Shown: one piece after another, positions 36,811 through 48,734 of the stretch
Layout: each line of letters opens with the position of its first letter
Numbering within the stretch: position 1 is the stretch's first letter
NCBI GenBank assembly: GCA_011033025.1
Contig: WFMF01000096.1
Location: 310,001-374,000, forward strand
DNA length: 64,000 bases
Reading direction: 5' to 3'
From: Beroe forskalii
Taxonomy: Eukaryota > Ctenophora > Nuda > Beroida > Beroidae
Made by a program: the position numbers and the translations under genes
Notes under the pieces: model-generated
Databases searched by the model: none
Told to the model about the DNA's origin: nothing
The model's input: the letters and a program-made list of their open reading frames with translations, nothing else

Positions 36811-39718
36811 AGGGTGTGGTGAATATGCCCGCACATACCTTTACAATTTTATTACAGACAAACCATAGCTGCTAGAAAGCTGATTTTCACTCTATCTTCG
36901 ATTTTGCCTATTTCGAGTATGACTGAATAAAAATAAATTTTCAATTTTAATTAGTTCGTTAATTAAGGCTAATTTGATTAAAGATGGTTGCAAAAAGTAC
37001 CTTAAAACTAGCGTGTGGTATTTTTACCCTACAGAGGCGCATGACATCAAAGGAATCTAATTGCGGTTGAGAAATTAGACCCAGTCCTCCTTGCACCCAT
37101 CTTTGGAACTCGTAATTCGATAACAATTAGTGCGAGGGATGGGATAGTGTAGGAAACCTAATCATGTGGAGACTTCATAAATACACAGGAAATTATTTTG
37201 AAAGTGTAAATAACGATTTAGCGGCAAGAAAAACAATGAGATCATGTGTGCCATTTATAAAGTAGATCTTTTGCAGAGTGACGTAACTATCATTATCCAG
37301 AGTGTGGAATTGATATCGCCCGTGAGTCAACAATTTTGCTTCGGACAGATTATCCATCAGATGATATTACAAAAGTTGAAATACCCTTACTGTTTGTGTT
37401 AAGTATACCTTACTTAACAAAAGTGCACTGTATGTATGAGGATTTCAATGCCGCTTAATTACCTAGAGCACTGTAATACCTTATCACCTTGTCTGTCAGA
37501 ACGCGAAAAAAATTGAGCTTATCAGCTACCTAAGCCATTATGGCCTTTTGATTACTTCTTTCTGCAGTACACCTATTAAATCGTAGGTAAATTATGACTT
37601 AATGATAATCGATAATTTTAGATAATCAGCAATGTTATAAACACTTCCTACCGGGTAGAACGTCAAAACGTAGTTGGTAATCTTAGAAAGTTGTTAGCCG
37701 TACGATTTGGCCTTGTTTTTGGTCGATAACGGAGTTTTGAGTCTGGAGAATGGTGCAATGATCACAATAATTGCATTCTAATATGGAAACAGAAGCCGTA
37801 TCTTATGGGACAAAATTATCACGGACGTGACATTCACGCTGATAACCTCATGAAGATTAACGTCCGTGAAGATTTTTGCGGTGATACTAATGTCCGTGAA
37901 AATTAAGTCAGTTATTTCCTCTTAAAATTTATCGGGTAGAGACGCAATATTTCTGACTTTACTGCTTTAAATGCAGAAATAATGAAAATTTCTAAGGAAA
38001 TTTTACCTCTTTTTCGTGAAACATGGAAATTTATCATAGGTACATATTAATTACTTAACGAAAAAAGTGAAAAAATCTTCAATTCAAGTGTTCAGATCGT
38101 GGAAAAATTTGGAAAGCGAATTTTTGTCTTTTTGTTGCAATTTGAAATGACAGGATCGATCTTGAATATTAATGATGTCTGTGAAATTTTAGCTTTTTAG
38201 GTCCGTGAAACTTAATCCGTGATAGGTAATTATGTCCGATAAGGTAATTCTCTGTTGGCATACGGCAGAGATTGGCCATAATAGTTGGTGCATTTCTAAA
38301 AGGAAAGCTGAGCCACTCATGAATTCTGAAAAACGTATCATTTTCTGAACCTTGTCGTTGGAAGTTGGCTTCGGTCAAATATGAAATGAAAGTACAAAAT
38401 TCGTCCCTGAAACGGCGTTTTATCTGCGATAATTATAGGTACCGACGCTTTTTCCTACAATACCATACAATTTCCCAATGTTGGTGAAACAAACATTGTC
38501 TGTTGTTTTTACTATTTGATGAGATACATCAGCTACACGTTAGCTGTGAGGCAACTAAACTGTTTCATAGTTAGCTGTATGATACTGTGTTAGCTGTGAG
38601 GCGACTGTGTAATAGTGGGTGAAATCTGTAGGTATTAGATATTATAACAGGCTACAGTGTACCTAATAGGGGACGGACATTTCATCCCAAGACACTATTC
38701 ATCTCACAATAAGTATATCAGCTCTGCAAGGGTAAGGTTATGGGTTTGGATCAAAGTTGGGGTTTGGGTTTGGGTCATGGTTAGGGCAGGGAGATAATGT
38801 GACCTGAGATGAAATGTCGTGAGATTAAGAAATCGCCCAAACCGGTCGGTGTTATAGTTAGTTGTATGAATGCTGTGTTAGACTGTTAGCTGTGAGGCGA
38901 CTGTGTCATGAATACTGTTAGCCGAGATAGTAGATACTATAACAGTATAACAGGCGACAGTGTCATAGTTACTAGTTAGCTGTATGGATAATGTAACATC
39001 TTTCTTAGATGATATAACAGGCGACAGTGTCATAGTTAGCTGTATGGAAACTGAAACATCTCACGTTAGCCGAGATATAAAGATATAACAGGCGACAGTG
39101 TCATAATAAGCTGTATGAATACTGCGACATCTGTGAGGCGACTGGTCATAGCTAACTGTATGAGTTTTGTGTGACATTTTTGTGATGCTCTTCTTAGCTT
39201 TTTAATGGTTTTAACAATTTACGATATTATACTGTACCTACTGCAAATTTTATATCTTTCACGTCAAAACTACAGCTTTCTCGGGCTGGTAATTTCTGTA
39301 AGTTTACGAGGCCAGGCTCTGTTCACAGAATTTTTTTTGCGCTACCTAAAGCAATTTTACATTAATCTTACACTCTGAGAGATTATCATGTCTGTAATGT
39401 AATCTGAACATTATCACACTATCACCGGCAACATTACCTTAGCAGGCCGCAAATCTAATTAGCTGCAGGCAAGCCCACCCCACCTTTGGAGAAGTGTTTC
39501 AAAACCTAATTACGCATCCACTACAGAAGCGAATCCTTAATTATTTAATTAGTAAAATTTTGCACGTGTTAGAAGTTGGAAAAAATAAAATAGTGGAGTT
39601 CAATACGCAAGCACACAGCATCACAGTCATACAATTTTTAAGAAAACAAACGTTCAGAAAGTGTAGGACTTTTTCACCACACGCTCGTCCACTCTCTACC
39701 ATGTCTAGTCCATAAACT
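36811..39718. other. Unique segment in the left half of the 7.7-kb element
   Basis: No gene recognised. 38520-39150 contains diverged repeats of TTAGCTGTATG, GTGAGGCGACTGTGT and AACAGGCGACAGTGTCATAG. 38660-38830 is a dispersed repeat with GGTTAGGG words. Confidence 0.5.
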
Positions 39719-40655
39719 GTTAGCCCCTTATTAGCCCCTCACTAGCCCCTTATTAGCCCCTTATTAGCCCCCGGTGGTAAAAAGTAGCCTATCCTGGTAT
39801 CCTAGTTGGGCAACAACTCTTGGTCAACAATGCAACAAATTCAAAAAAATCTCCACCAAAAATTCCTATTCATCAATGATTTATCTAGCTAATCTGCTGC
39901 ATATTATATTCATTCATAACACATCACTTGACATTTGAGTACTGGAGCTGGGAGCAGTGGTTCTCTCCAGCAGCCTTCCTCTCACCCCTTATAAAAATAC
40001 ACATCGCATAATATCCTTCATAATTATTTATCATCCGTATCATTGCCTTCACTGGTACAGCGTACTCAATATTCGTGACTCAATCAACTTCCTTGCCACT
40101 ACAGTACACTTCACGTTGCATGGAATTTATTTGTTACTTTAACGTTAGGTTGCACAACCTCCTACTTCCACTCAGGATAGGTATCCTAGAGCAGGATAGC
40201 TATCCTGAGATGTAAATTGAGTTATTGGCAACCACCTCGTACAACATCAAAGAAAATGAAAGCTAGATCACGCATTATCCATGATTCGTGTTACAAAGTA
40301 AGGAGAGAGGGACTATGAAAATCGAATTAATGTGCGGATTACTGGATGGAAAGCATTTACAAAACATAGAGGCAGGCAGACGTAAACTTTTAATCATGAC
40401 GTGATAATGTTTAACCACTGTCCAGTTTCCCGTGATTATTTGTTAAATAATTAGTTGGCAAAAAGTAAGAACCACACAAAATTTAATTGCCATCCACAAG
40501 TCCACACACTGAAGTGTCAACTGTCATAGCCCATAATATGTTGTGCTGTAGCAGCATTAAAATTCATATAACTAGGCTCATTTGCCCATCACAGCCATGC
40601 AACCAAGTTGTTTTGCCCAAAACCAGGATTGGCAACCATCCAAGCAACTTTACCA

Positions 40656-41135
40656 CTGGGGATTAGCCCCTCACTAGCCCCTTATTAGCCCCTCACTAGC
40701 CACTTATTAGCCCCTCACTAGCCCCTTATTAGCCCCTCACTAGCCCCTTATTAGCCCCTTATAAGCCCCTTATTAGCCCCTCACTAGCCCCTTATTAGCC
40801 CCTTATTAGCCCCTCACTAGCCCCTTATTAGCCCCTCACTAGCCCCTTATTAGCCCCTTATTAGCCCCTCACTAGCCCCTTATTAGCCCCTCACTAGCCC
40901 CTTATTAGCCCCTCACTAGCCCCTTATTAGCCCCTCACTAGCCCTTTATTAGCCCCTTATAAGCCCCTCACTAGCCCCTCACTAGCCCCTTATTAGCCCC
41001 TCACTAGCCCCTTATTAGCCCCTCACTAGCCCCCTTATTAGCCCCTCACTAGCCCCTTATTAGCCCCTCACTAGCCCCTCACTAGCCCCTTATTAGCCCC
41101 TCACTAGCCCCTTATTAGCCCCTCACCTGCCCCTC
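40656..41135 (+). repeat. Two-word satellite: TTATTAGCCCC and TCACTAGCCCC, left array
   Basis: About 43 units of 11 bp. Only two words dominate, differing at positions 2-4 (TAT against CAC). They are arranged mostly alternating but irregularly, with rare variants (TTATAAGCCCC, AGCCACTTA). A small outlier block of the same words is at 39719-39771. Confidence 0.95.
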
Positions 41136-41418
41136 ATGCATTCAGATCATAGTGCAGTAACTACGTCATGTGATATGTCACGTGACATTTCACGTGGTAG
41201 ACCACAAGAAATATCACGTGAACTCTAGTTCTCTCCAGTGCAGATTATATCCAGTGCTGATTATATCCAGTGCCGATTTTATCCGATGCTCTGTTGAATC
41301 GTAAATAAATACTAATAAGTAAGTAAGTAAAATTCGTGCACGGCTCTTCCACTTTGATCCTTGAAGCAGAAAAATACCATTGCTGATACTAATCCTTTAT
41401 ATTGTCAGACGCACGCCT

Positions 41419-42544
41419 CTTCCAGTTTGTGATACCCCTGGTCACTGGTCTAGCCCTAACCAGTGACCAGGGGCATCACAAACTTCGAGTAAGAGCCTTC
41501 ATTATCTATCACAATGACGTCACTCTAGCGCTTTAGAGGTTAGGATTAGGGTTGGGATTTACAAATACATTAATACAATGTTTTTGATGGATTTCTCCCA
41601 TCCCTAGCGCGCAACACTTTGAAGTTTGGGTTGGTCTACCACATAAACGGGAGCCTTCATTATCTATGACAATGACGTCACTCAGAAAAATATAATTACG
41701 CGCACCTATCGCTTTAAGGACTAGGGTTAGGGTCAGGATTAGGGTCAGGATTTGTTAGGGTTATTGTTAGGATTAGGGTCAGTCTCCCATGTAAACGGGA
41801 GCCTTCATTATCTATGACAATGACGTCACTCAGAAAAATATAATTAAGCGCACCTAGCGCTTTAAGGACTAGGGTTAGGGTTCTGGTTAGGGTCAGGATT
41901 TGTTAGGGTTAGGATTAAGGTTAGGGTTTTGGTTAGGGCTATGGTTAGGTTTAGGATACAGAAAAATTGACGTTTAGATCTGTGACCAGGGTTTTGGTTT
42001 ATAGGGCTATGGTTAGCTTAGGTTTAGGATACAGAAAAATTGACGTTTAGATCTGTGACGTCACTCAGAGCCGTTTATATGGGAGACATACCGAAGTTTG
42101 GAGGGTCGTGTTGCAAACGATGTGTGCGCGGCAGAGGGTAGGGTAACATCCTACAGCAATGTTTAGGGTAAGGATTAAGATTTGTGTTTTGCTTAGGGTC
42201 ACAGTTAGGTTGAGGATACAAAAACTTTACCTTTAGATCTGTGAGGTCGCTCAGCCCTGTTTACATGCGAGACATACGCTGGTAAGGGGAAGCCGCACGC
42301 GTGTATACAACTTTCCTAACCCCTTATACTTAGGAAGGGTTTGCATTCTGCATTAAGGTTAGGGTTTTGGTTAGAGCTATGGTTAGGTTTAGAAGCAATG
42401 CTAGCGGTGTGTAGGGTGACTTCCTAATCCTTGCCTGGCGTTCAGGCGTTGCCAGGCCCCTCCGCTGTCCGCGCACTCGCGCGCACAGACTCAAAGAGTC
42501 TGTCAGACGTTGTCTGATCCCTTTTACCTTTGCTTTTGGCGGGC
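41419..42544. other. Centre of the 7.7-kb element: hairpin and GGGTTAGGG-rich repeats
   Basis: 41427-41485 forms a hairpin (TTTGTGATACCCCTGGTCAC against its inverse, about 26-bp stem). GGGAGCCTTCATTATCTATG plus ACAATGACGTCACTC occurs three times (about 41490, 41650, 41797). Degenerate GGGTTAGGG words fill the spaces. A GC-rich stretch at 42460-42560 shares words with 49850-50340. Confidence 0.7.
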
Positions 42545-42799
42545 CGGCGGGGGCGTGCGTCTGACAATATAAAGGATTGGTGTCAGTAATGGTGTTTTTC
42601 TGCTTCAAGGATCAGAGTGGAAGAGCCGCGCACGAATTTTGCTTATTAGTATTTATTTACGATTCAACAGAGCATCGGATAAAATCGGCACTGGATATAA
42701 TCTGCACTGGAGAGAACTAGAGTTCACGTGATATTTCTTGTGGTCTACCACGTGAAATGTCACGTGACATATCACGTGACGTAGTAACTGCACTATGAT

Positions 42800-43435
42800 C
42801 TGAATGCATGAGGGGCAGGTGAGGGGCTAGTGAGGGGCTAATAAGGGGCTAGTGAGGGGCTAATAAGGGGCTAGTGAGGGGCTAATAAGGGGCTAGTGAG
42901 GGGCTAATAAGGGGCTAGTGAGGGGCTAATAAGGGGCTAGTGAGGGGCTAATAAGGGGCTAGTGAGGGGCTAATAAGGGGCTAGTGAGGGGCTAATAAGT
43001 GGCTAGTGAGGGGCTAATAAGGGGCTAGTGAGGGGCTAATAAGGGGCTAATAAGGGGCTAGTGAGGGGCCAATAAGGGGCTAAGTGAGGGGACCAGTGAG
43101 GGGCCAATAAGGGGCTAGTGAGGGGCTAATAAGGGGTAGTGAGGGGCTTATAAGGGGCCAGTGAGGGGCTAATAAGGGGCTAGTGAGGGGCCAGTGAGGG
43201 GCCAATAAGGGGCTAATAAGGGGCTAGTGAGGGGCTAATAAGGGGCTAGTGAGGGGCCAATAAGGGGCTAATAAGGCCCAGTGAGGGGCCAATAAGGGGC
43301 TAGTGAGGGGCTAATAAGGGGCTAGTGAGGGGCTAATAAGGGGCTAATAAGGGGCTAATAAGGGGCTAGTGAGGGGCTAATAAGGGGCTAGTGAGGGGCT
43401 AGTGAGGGGCTAATGAGGGGCTAGTAAGGGGCAGG
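42800..43435 (-). repeat. Two-word satellite, right array (inverted)
   Basis: The same 11-bp words in reverse orientation (GGGGCTAATAA and GGGGCTAGTGA), about 57 units. It has extra GGGGCCAATAA/GGGGCCAGTGA variants absent from the left array. The order of words differs from the left array, even right next to the shared inner arms. Confidence 0.95.
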
Positions 43436-44279
43436 GACCTAGTTAGGTATTTTGTAACGGTGGGGGCTAGTGGTCTTGCAATTTTTAATACGATTTGAAA
43501 ATTTGCATTTTTAGCACAAAATTTACTTCTGGTGGGGGCTAGCTGATTTTGCCAGAAACCAGCCAAATTAGCCCCTCATATGGGCGCAATAGCCCCTCAT
43601 ATGGGCGCAATAGCCCCTCATATGGGAGCAATAGCCCCTCATATGGGCGCAATAGCCCCCATGGAAATTCACAAACTTAAAATCTGTGGGGGCTAATGGG
43701 GGCTAATTTTTCTGTGGGGGCTAATGGGGGCTAATAAGGGGCTAACCTTCATTTTTAGCCCCCGTGGGGGCTACGTGAGGGGCTAGTGAGGGGCTAGTGA
43801 GGGGCTAATGGGGGCTAATGGGGCTAAATAGCCCCTCACTGTGGGCACTATAGCCCCCACCATAGCCCCCACGCTAAATGCTTAAAATTAGCCCCTCACT
43901 AGCCCCTTATTAGCCCCTCACGTAGCCCCCATGGGGGCTAATGGGGGCTATTGGGGGCTAAATTCATCTATGTTACAAAGAAGATATGATAGATAATTAG
44001 TAAAACATTTTTAGTAAAACAATTTTTTAGTAAAACAATTTTTATTCAAACATTCAATTATGTACCTATATAAGGTACTCAGATTAATAGCTTGATTTTG
44101 GGCACCTTAATATCTACTTAATATCTATTTGAGAACAGATAATCACGACATTGAAGCTGAATTGAAGCGAATTTTCATCAATTATGACATTTTCAAGCTT
44201 AAAGGATTTAATCATTACAGTACCTACTGGCAAACGAATTTACTTACCTAGATGTTCCTTTATATGAATTATTGAAAAA

Positions 44280-45450
44280 ATGTATATTGTAATTGTGCTG
44301 TAAAATGACATTCAAATTCAAATTCAACTTATATCTAAGATAAGATTTTTAAAAAATTGTCATATGTCAACACAATTGGATACAATATCTCACCACACTT
44401 ATTCTTTCATCATACACCCTAACAAGGTACTTGAAATACAACAATAAGCTAAAAACATGATCGTTGTACCACAAGCAGGTACCAATAATAAATAACATAA
44501 AGGCAGGTTCATTTCATTATTATTATTATTATTATTATTAAATCTAGACAGCATAAATAAATATACCATCGAGCCTCTTCACGTAGGCATAACATACCCT
44601 TATCAAAATTAAATAACAAACTGATAGATCTCGTAATAAGTTAATAAAACCCTTTCTAAAACTGAAAGAATAGACGAAATAAAGAAGAAGGAACTGTAGG
44701 ACCCTTACCACACTAAGGCATGGGGCATTACCCGAAACTAAGTTAATGACACAAAAGTGGTGGTCCATTAATAAATCATAATGATAAACTGGGGGTGAAG
44801 AATGAATGAAATGCTAGTTAAGTTATGGAGCGGCAAAAGGAAAGAATCAAAGATTGAATGAAAATTAACAGTTCCTGACTGCCCCATGGCCCATGCCCAG
44901 AACCTATTTTTCAGGACGCATATGTTTTGGAGGTGCCCGACTCCAGCCGCAAGAACAACAAAAGGTCCTACAGGGACAAAGCTAATATATAAGCTATTAC
45001 ATCTTGAAATTTTCTATATTGAAATTTTTTTGTCCACTTTGTTATAATACTGTGAATAAACAGTTTCCCGAGAATGCCATTGGCACTGATTTTGATACAG
45101 GGGTTAAATTAATCTATGATCTTCATCCACAACTAATAGCCTTATCAACAGTAGACTTTATGAGCAGTAGTCTTAATCAAGTCTTTATCAACACTGGTCT
45201 TTATCAACAAAGTCTTTTTCAACAAAATCTTTATCAGCAAATTCTTTATCAACTTATCAACAAAGTCTTTATCAACAGAGTCTTTAACAATAGTTTGTTC
45301 TATTTCACTGTCTTGAAGAGGCTTTTTAACTGCATAAATAAAAGCAGGCAGAATCTTCGGATTTTTTAAGCTTACTTGAGAAATGGGTAGACATCCACTT
45401 TGTCTTTGGACTAAGGTTCTTCTGGGTTCTTAATGGAGCAACAATATGGC
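44280..45450 (-). mobile_element. Probable 3' region of LINE-1
   Basis: Downstream of the LINE-1 frame on the minus strand. CAACACAATTGGATACAATA..CTCACCACACTTATTC is repeated in part at 49749-49790. It includes a (TTA)n microsatellite at 44517-44540. No other gene seen. Confidence 0.4.
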
Positions 45451-45452
45451 AA

Positions 45453-48400
45453 TTATTGAGCAGGGAGTAACTTTGATTCTAGAAAATGGTGTTGGGAGAT
45501 CAGGAATTTAACACGTTTGATAAACAGTTGGTGAATGTAGCTGTTTTTTGGAGCGATGATCTTCATCATTAATGCCCCAGGCATTCTGCTATTGTCCTTG
45601 GTGTCTTGGAGCTCAGACAGGAGCAGTTGGTGTGATTCATCTTGTAATTCTTTGCATTCAATAAGCTGGTGGTATGCATTGTCCTCAGCTGCACAGCAGA
45701 ATGGGCAGATATTTTCTTCCTGATTGCTTGTTATTGCTGCTCTTGAGTGCCCAAACAAAAGTGAGTTGTTGTGGATATAGTCCAAGAGGAAGCTGTCAAC
45801 TTTCTTTGTGGTGGAGTGACTGAATAAGCACCATTTGTTCATGAGGCTACCTTTTTGAAGTATAAGAGTTGCCAGATTTGTGCAAGTTGAATTCGTTTCT
45901 GACCCATATCCAAAGAAACTGTTTCTTCTGATTACATCTTGAAGCCATATAACTTGCTGGTAGTTTTTCATCTCGTTGGTTGTGTAGATGAAGTTTATGT
46001 TTGGCTGTGACAGGGTATCAATAATATTCAGTGACCTGTGTTTGTTTGCCCCAAGCTCAGTTCCATGTTTTAGAATGAGGAACTTCTTGAGGGCTAGGAA
46101 CTGCGAGAAAAACTCCTTGTATAGTGATCCTTCTGCCTGAGCCAGAGTCCCTGTAACAAAGTCTTTATCTGATAGTGTTTTGCAGAGGAACTTTACTGTC
46201 AGTATTTCTAGTTGAATGTGTAGAGGAGGGAGTTGTAAAACAATTTCTACCAAGTCTCTGCTTGGATTCAATGTAGCCCCTGTAATCTTCATGATTATCT
46301 TGTTCCAGAATCCTTTATATACATCCAGGTTACTACCTAGCCACAGTGGTGAAGCATAGTGTAGTTTTGTTAGTATCATTGTTTGGAGAAGAAGACACAG
46401 GCTTCTCACATTTAACCCATGATTTCTGTTTGTCGTCCTAGTAATGATCCCCCACTTCCTGTTACAGTCTTTGAGTTTTTGTTCAGCATGTTTTTTGAAA
46501 GTCAGTTCATCATCTATGATAACACCTAGTACCTTTGTACTTTTAACATACCGTATTTTGTTGTTGTTTATGATGAGTTCTGGTATGTGTACCTGGCTTT
46601 GGGCAAACCTGGTGTTCAGAATCATGGCTTCAGTTTTGTTTATATCACAGTTTATGACAAGTTTGTTCTTTATACACCATGCAGTGAGGTAGTTGCATAT
46701 CCTTTGTGCTAGCCTGTGGCAGTGTAGCAAGGACTGGTGGGATATAAGGATGGTGCCATCATCAGCAAACTTGAAACAGCTCATACATTCTTTTATAGTT
46801 TATGACAAGTTTGTATCAGGCGTTTGTCGCGCATACAGGTCTTAATTGACCTCGCAACATGGACTACTGATTTAATGCTTCATGTTTTAGTGTGTGACGT
46901 GTCACGTACCTTATCATTCAGTGTGTTGAGTGCCCTTGCAGGGATTTTATTTATTATTATTGTACTAATTTATTTCTTTCAAAGCCCTTAGAGGTACCCC
47001 GCCGTGGGTTTCAATCGATTTATAGCCTGCGGTATGTGCTCTGTCATGTCTATAACATAAAGAACGAAGAGGAATGGTGAAAGAACAGATCCTTGAGGTA
47101 GGCCAAATAGTGAGCAAAGATGGTCTAATCCTTTGAAGTTATTGACAGTGAGGCATACCTTTCGGTGGGATAAAAAGCTGTTTAATAGTCTGAGTATCTT
47201 GCCACAAATTCCAATTTTGCTTAGTTTCACAATTAATGATGGAATATGCACCGAATCGAATGCTTTTTCAAAGTCTATAAACAATACGATTGCTGAGAGT
47301 TTCTGTCGTTTGTTTTCTGTTAGATTGGCGAGGAGCCTGAATAAGTACCGAGTTGTAGATCTACCACTGGTGAAACCTTCTTGGTCATTATCAATATTGT
47401 TTTCACAGAATGAAACATGGTTCCTCAGACGGTTATCCAAGATTCTCTCAAGGATCTTCCCAATGTATGAGCCTATACTGATTGGCCTATAAGAGCTTGC
47501 TTTGATGTAATTGGGTTTGCCTACTTTTCGGATAAATTTGACATTTGCCTTGTTCCATATCCAGATTCCAGTGTCTAAGGACCAGTTAAACAATGAATGT
47601 AAAGTTGCAATGGCATTAGGGCCCAGATATCTTAGAGAGCAGGGGTGTATTCCATCTAAGTCAGTGGATTTGTCTGCTGTTTCTTGCTTTTTGATGGCCC
47701 AGTAAATGTCTTCATTAGATATCTTTTGGTTTATTGGCTGTTCATCAGGTGTGGGGAAAGAATTACCAAATGAGCTGTTGATCTGATCATATTGAGATTC
47801 AATGAATTGGTCATGTTCTTCATTAATGTCCTGGCCTTTTAAATGATGACCTGTGAAAAAAGCTTTGTACAAAACTTCCTCTTTCTCATTATCCATTGTT
47901 TTTAATACATCTCCATCCAGCAGGTTCCCAATGTATTTGTCCTGATTGATACCAAATATTCTTTTATACTTTCTCCAAAACAATGTGCTATGCTTGATAT
48001 TCAATGATTCAGTTCTTCTCTTTATCCAGGAGTTCTTCTCTTTTGTCAGCTCCTCCTTAAATTTTTCCTTACAGGTTTTGAACCACGACTTATTAGTTGG
48101 TGTTGATCTGTTTTGGTACACTGTTCTTGATTTCCTCAAGTCATGGGATAGTGTAGTCAAGTTAGGGGTCCAGTAGGGCTTGGAGTGAATTGAGATTGTT
48201 TTTAAAGGTATAAAATGTCTGTTTGCTTCTTGTATGCTTCTCAAAAGGTTGCCCCAAACTAGATGCCCATCCTTTGTGTCAGATGATAAACCCCCATTTC
48301 TTGTCGGGAAATGATTCTCTATGTAGTGTGTCCATTCCTCCCAATTGGCAGATGCCCAATCAAATGCTTTGGAGGTCACATTTCCCAATGGGCTTTTGAC

Positions 48401-48732
48401 ATTTATGGCTTGGATGATTGGTAGATGGCCCCGTGATGGGGCGCCAGAGAACAACTCTGTTTCATGATCAATCCACTGAGTTCCGAGTTTTGAAGTTATG
48501 GGCCCTTCAGCCAAGACTAAGTCTATGACACTACCACCATTGTCACATACGAATGTCAGGTCGAATGGGGAGCAGATTACCATTTCTTCTTTTTCTACAA
48601 ATTTTGCTAATTCACGTCCCCTTTCATTAATGCTATGATCCCCCCAGTCTTGGTTCCGAGCATTAAAGTCCCCATCATAATATACATACAGGTATAAGCT
48701 TGCATTCTGCCACAAAATTACTTATCTGCAAT
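45453..48732 (-). mobile_element. LINE-1: Jockey/I-group-like non-LTR retrotransposon, 5'-truncated, SINE-interrupted
   Basis: Minus-strand frames 48715-46988 and 46784-45453 are two halves of one pol. They show GDFNARN (endonuclease), SSYRPISIGSYIGKILERIL, FIDFEKAFDS, GLPQGSVLSPFLF and FADDGT (RT catalytic aspartates), then a C-terminal CPFC...H...C zinc-binding block. Removing the 220-bp insert and one copy of its 7-bp target duplication leaves 3,036 nt, a multiple of three, so the frame was open before the insertion. The endonuclease N-terminus is absent; sequence of another element begins at about 48735. Confidence 0.93.
46799..47018. mobile_element. 220-bp SINE-like insert in LINE-1
   Basis: It is flanked by a 7-bp target duplication TTTATAG (46792-46798 and 47019-47025). 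Removing one copy restores the amino-acid run HIPQAI-KECMSCFKFADD. A GGGTTTCAATC word near one end resembles a tRNA B box (GGTTCRANYCC) but imperfectly. It contains no coding frame. Confidence 0.85.
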
Positions 48733-48734
48733 GG

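Larger units (their letters stand above)
36311..43977. mobile_element. 7.7-kb inverted-repeat element with TAGCCCC satellite arms
   Basis: The left end (GATGAATTTAGCCCCCAATA at 36313) and the inverse of the right end (TATTGGGGGCTAAATTCATC) match. The outer arms of about 480 bp (36313-36800 and 43490-43977) are collinear through GGGGGCTACGTGAGGGGCTA and AGCTAGCCCCCACCAGAAGT. Nested inside are satellite arrays (40656-41135 and 42800-43435, inverted) and inner arms (41130-41418 and 42545-42805) that are nearly identical. No transposase or other protein is recognised. I saw no convincing target duplication. Confidence 0.88.

Noticed and set aside
41680..42400. Interstitial telomere
   Set aside because: GGGTTAGGG words are degenerate, not a tandem array, and sit inside the 7.7-kb element.
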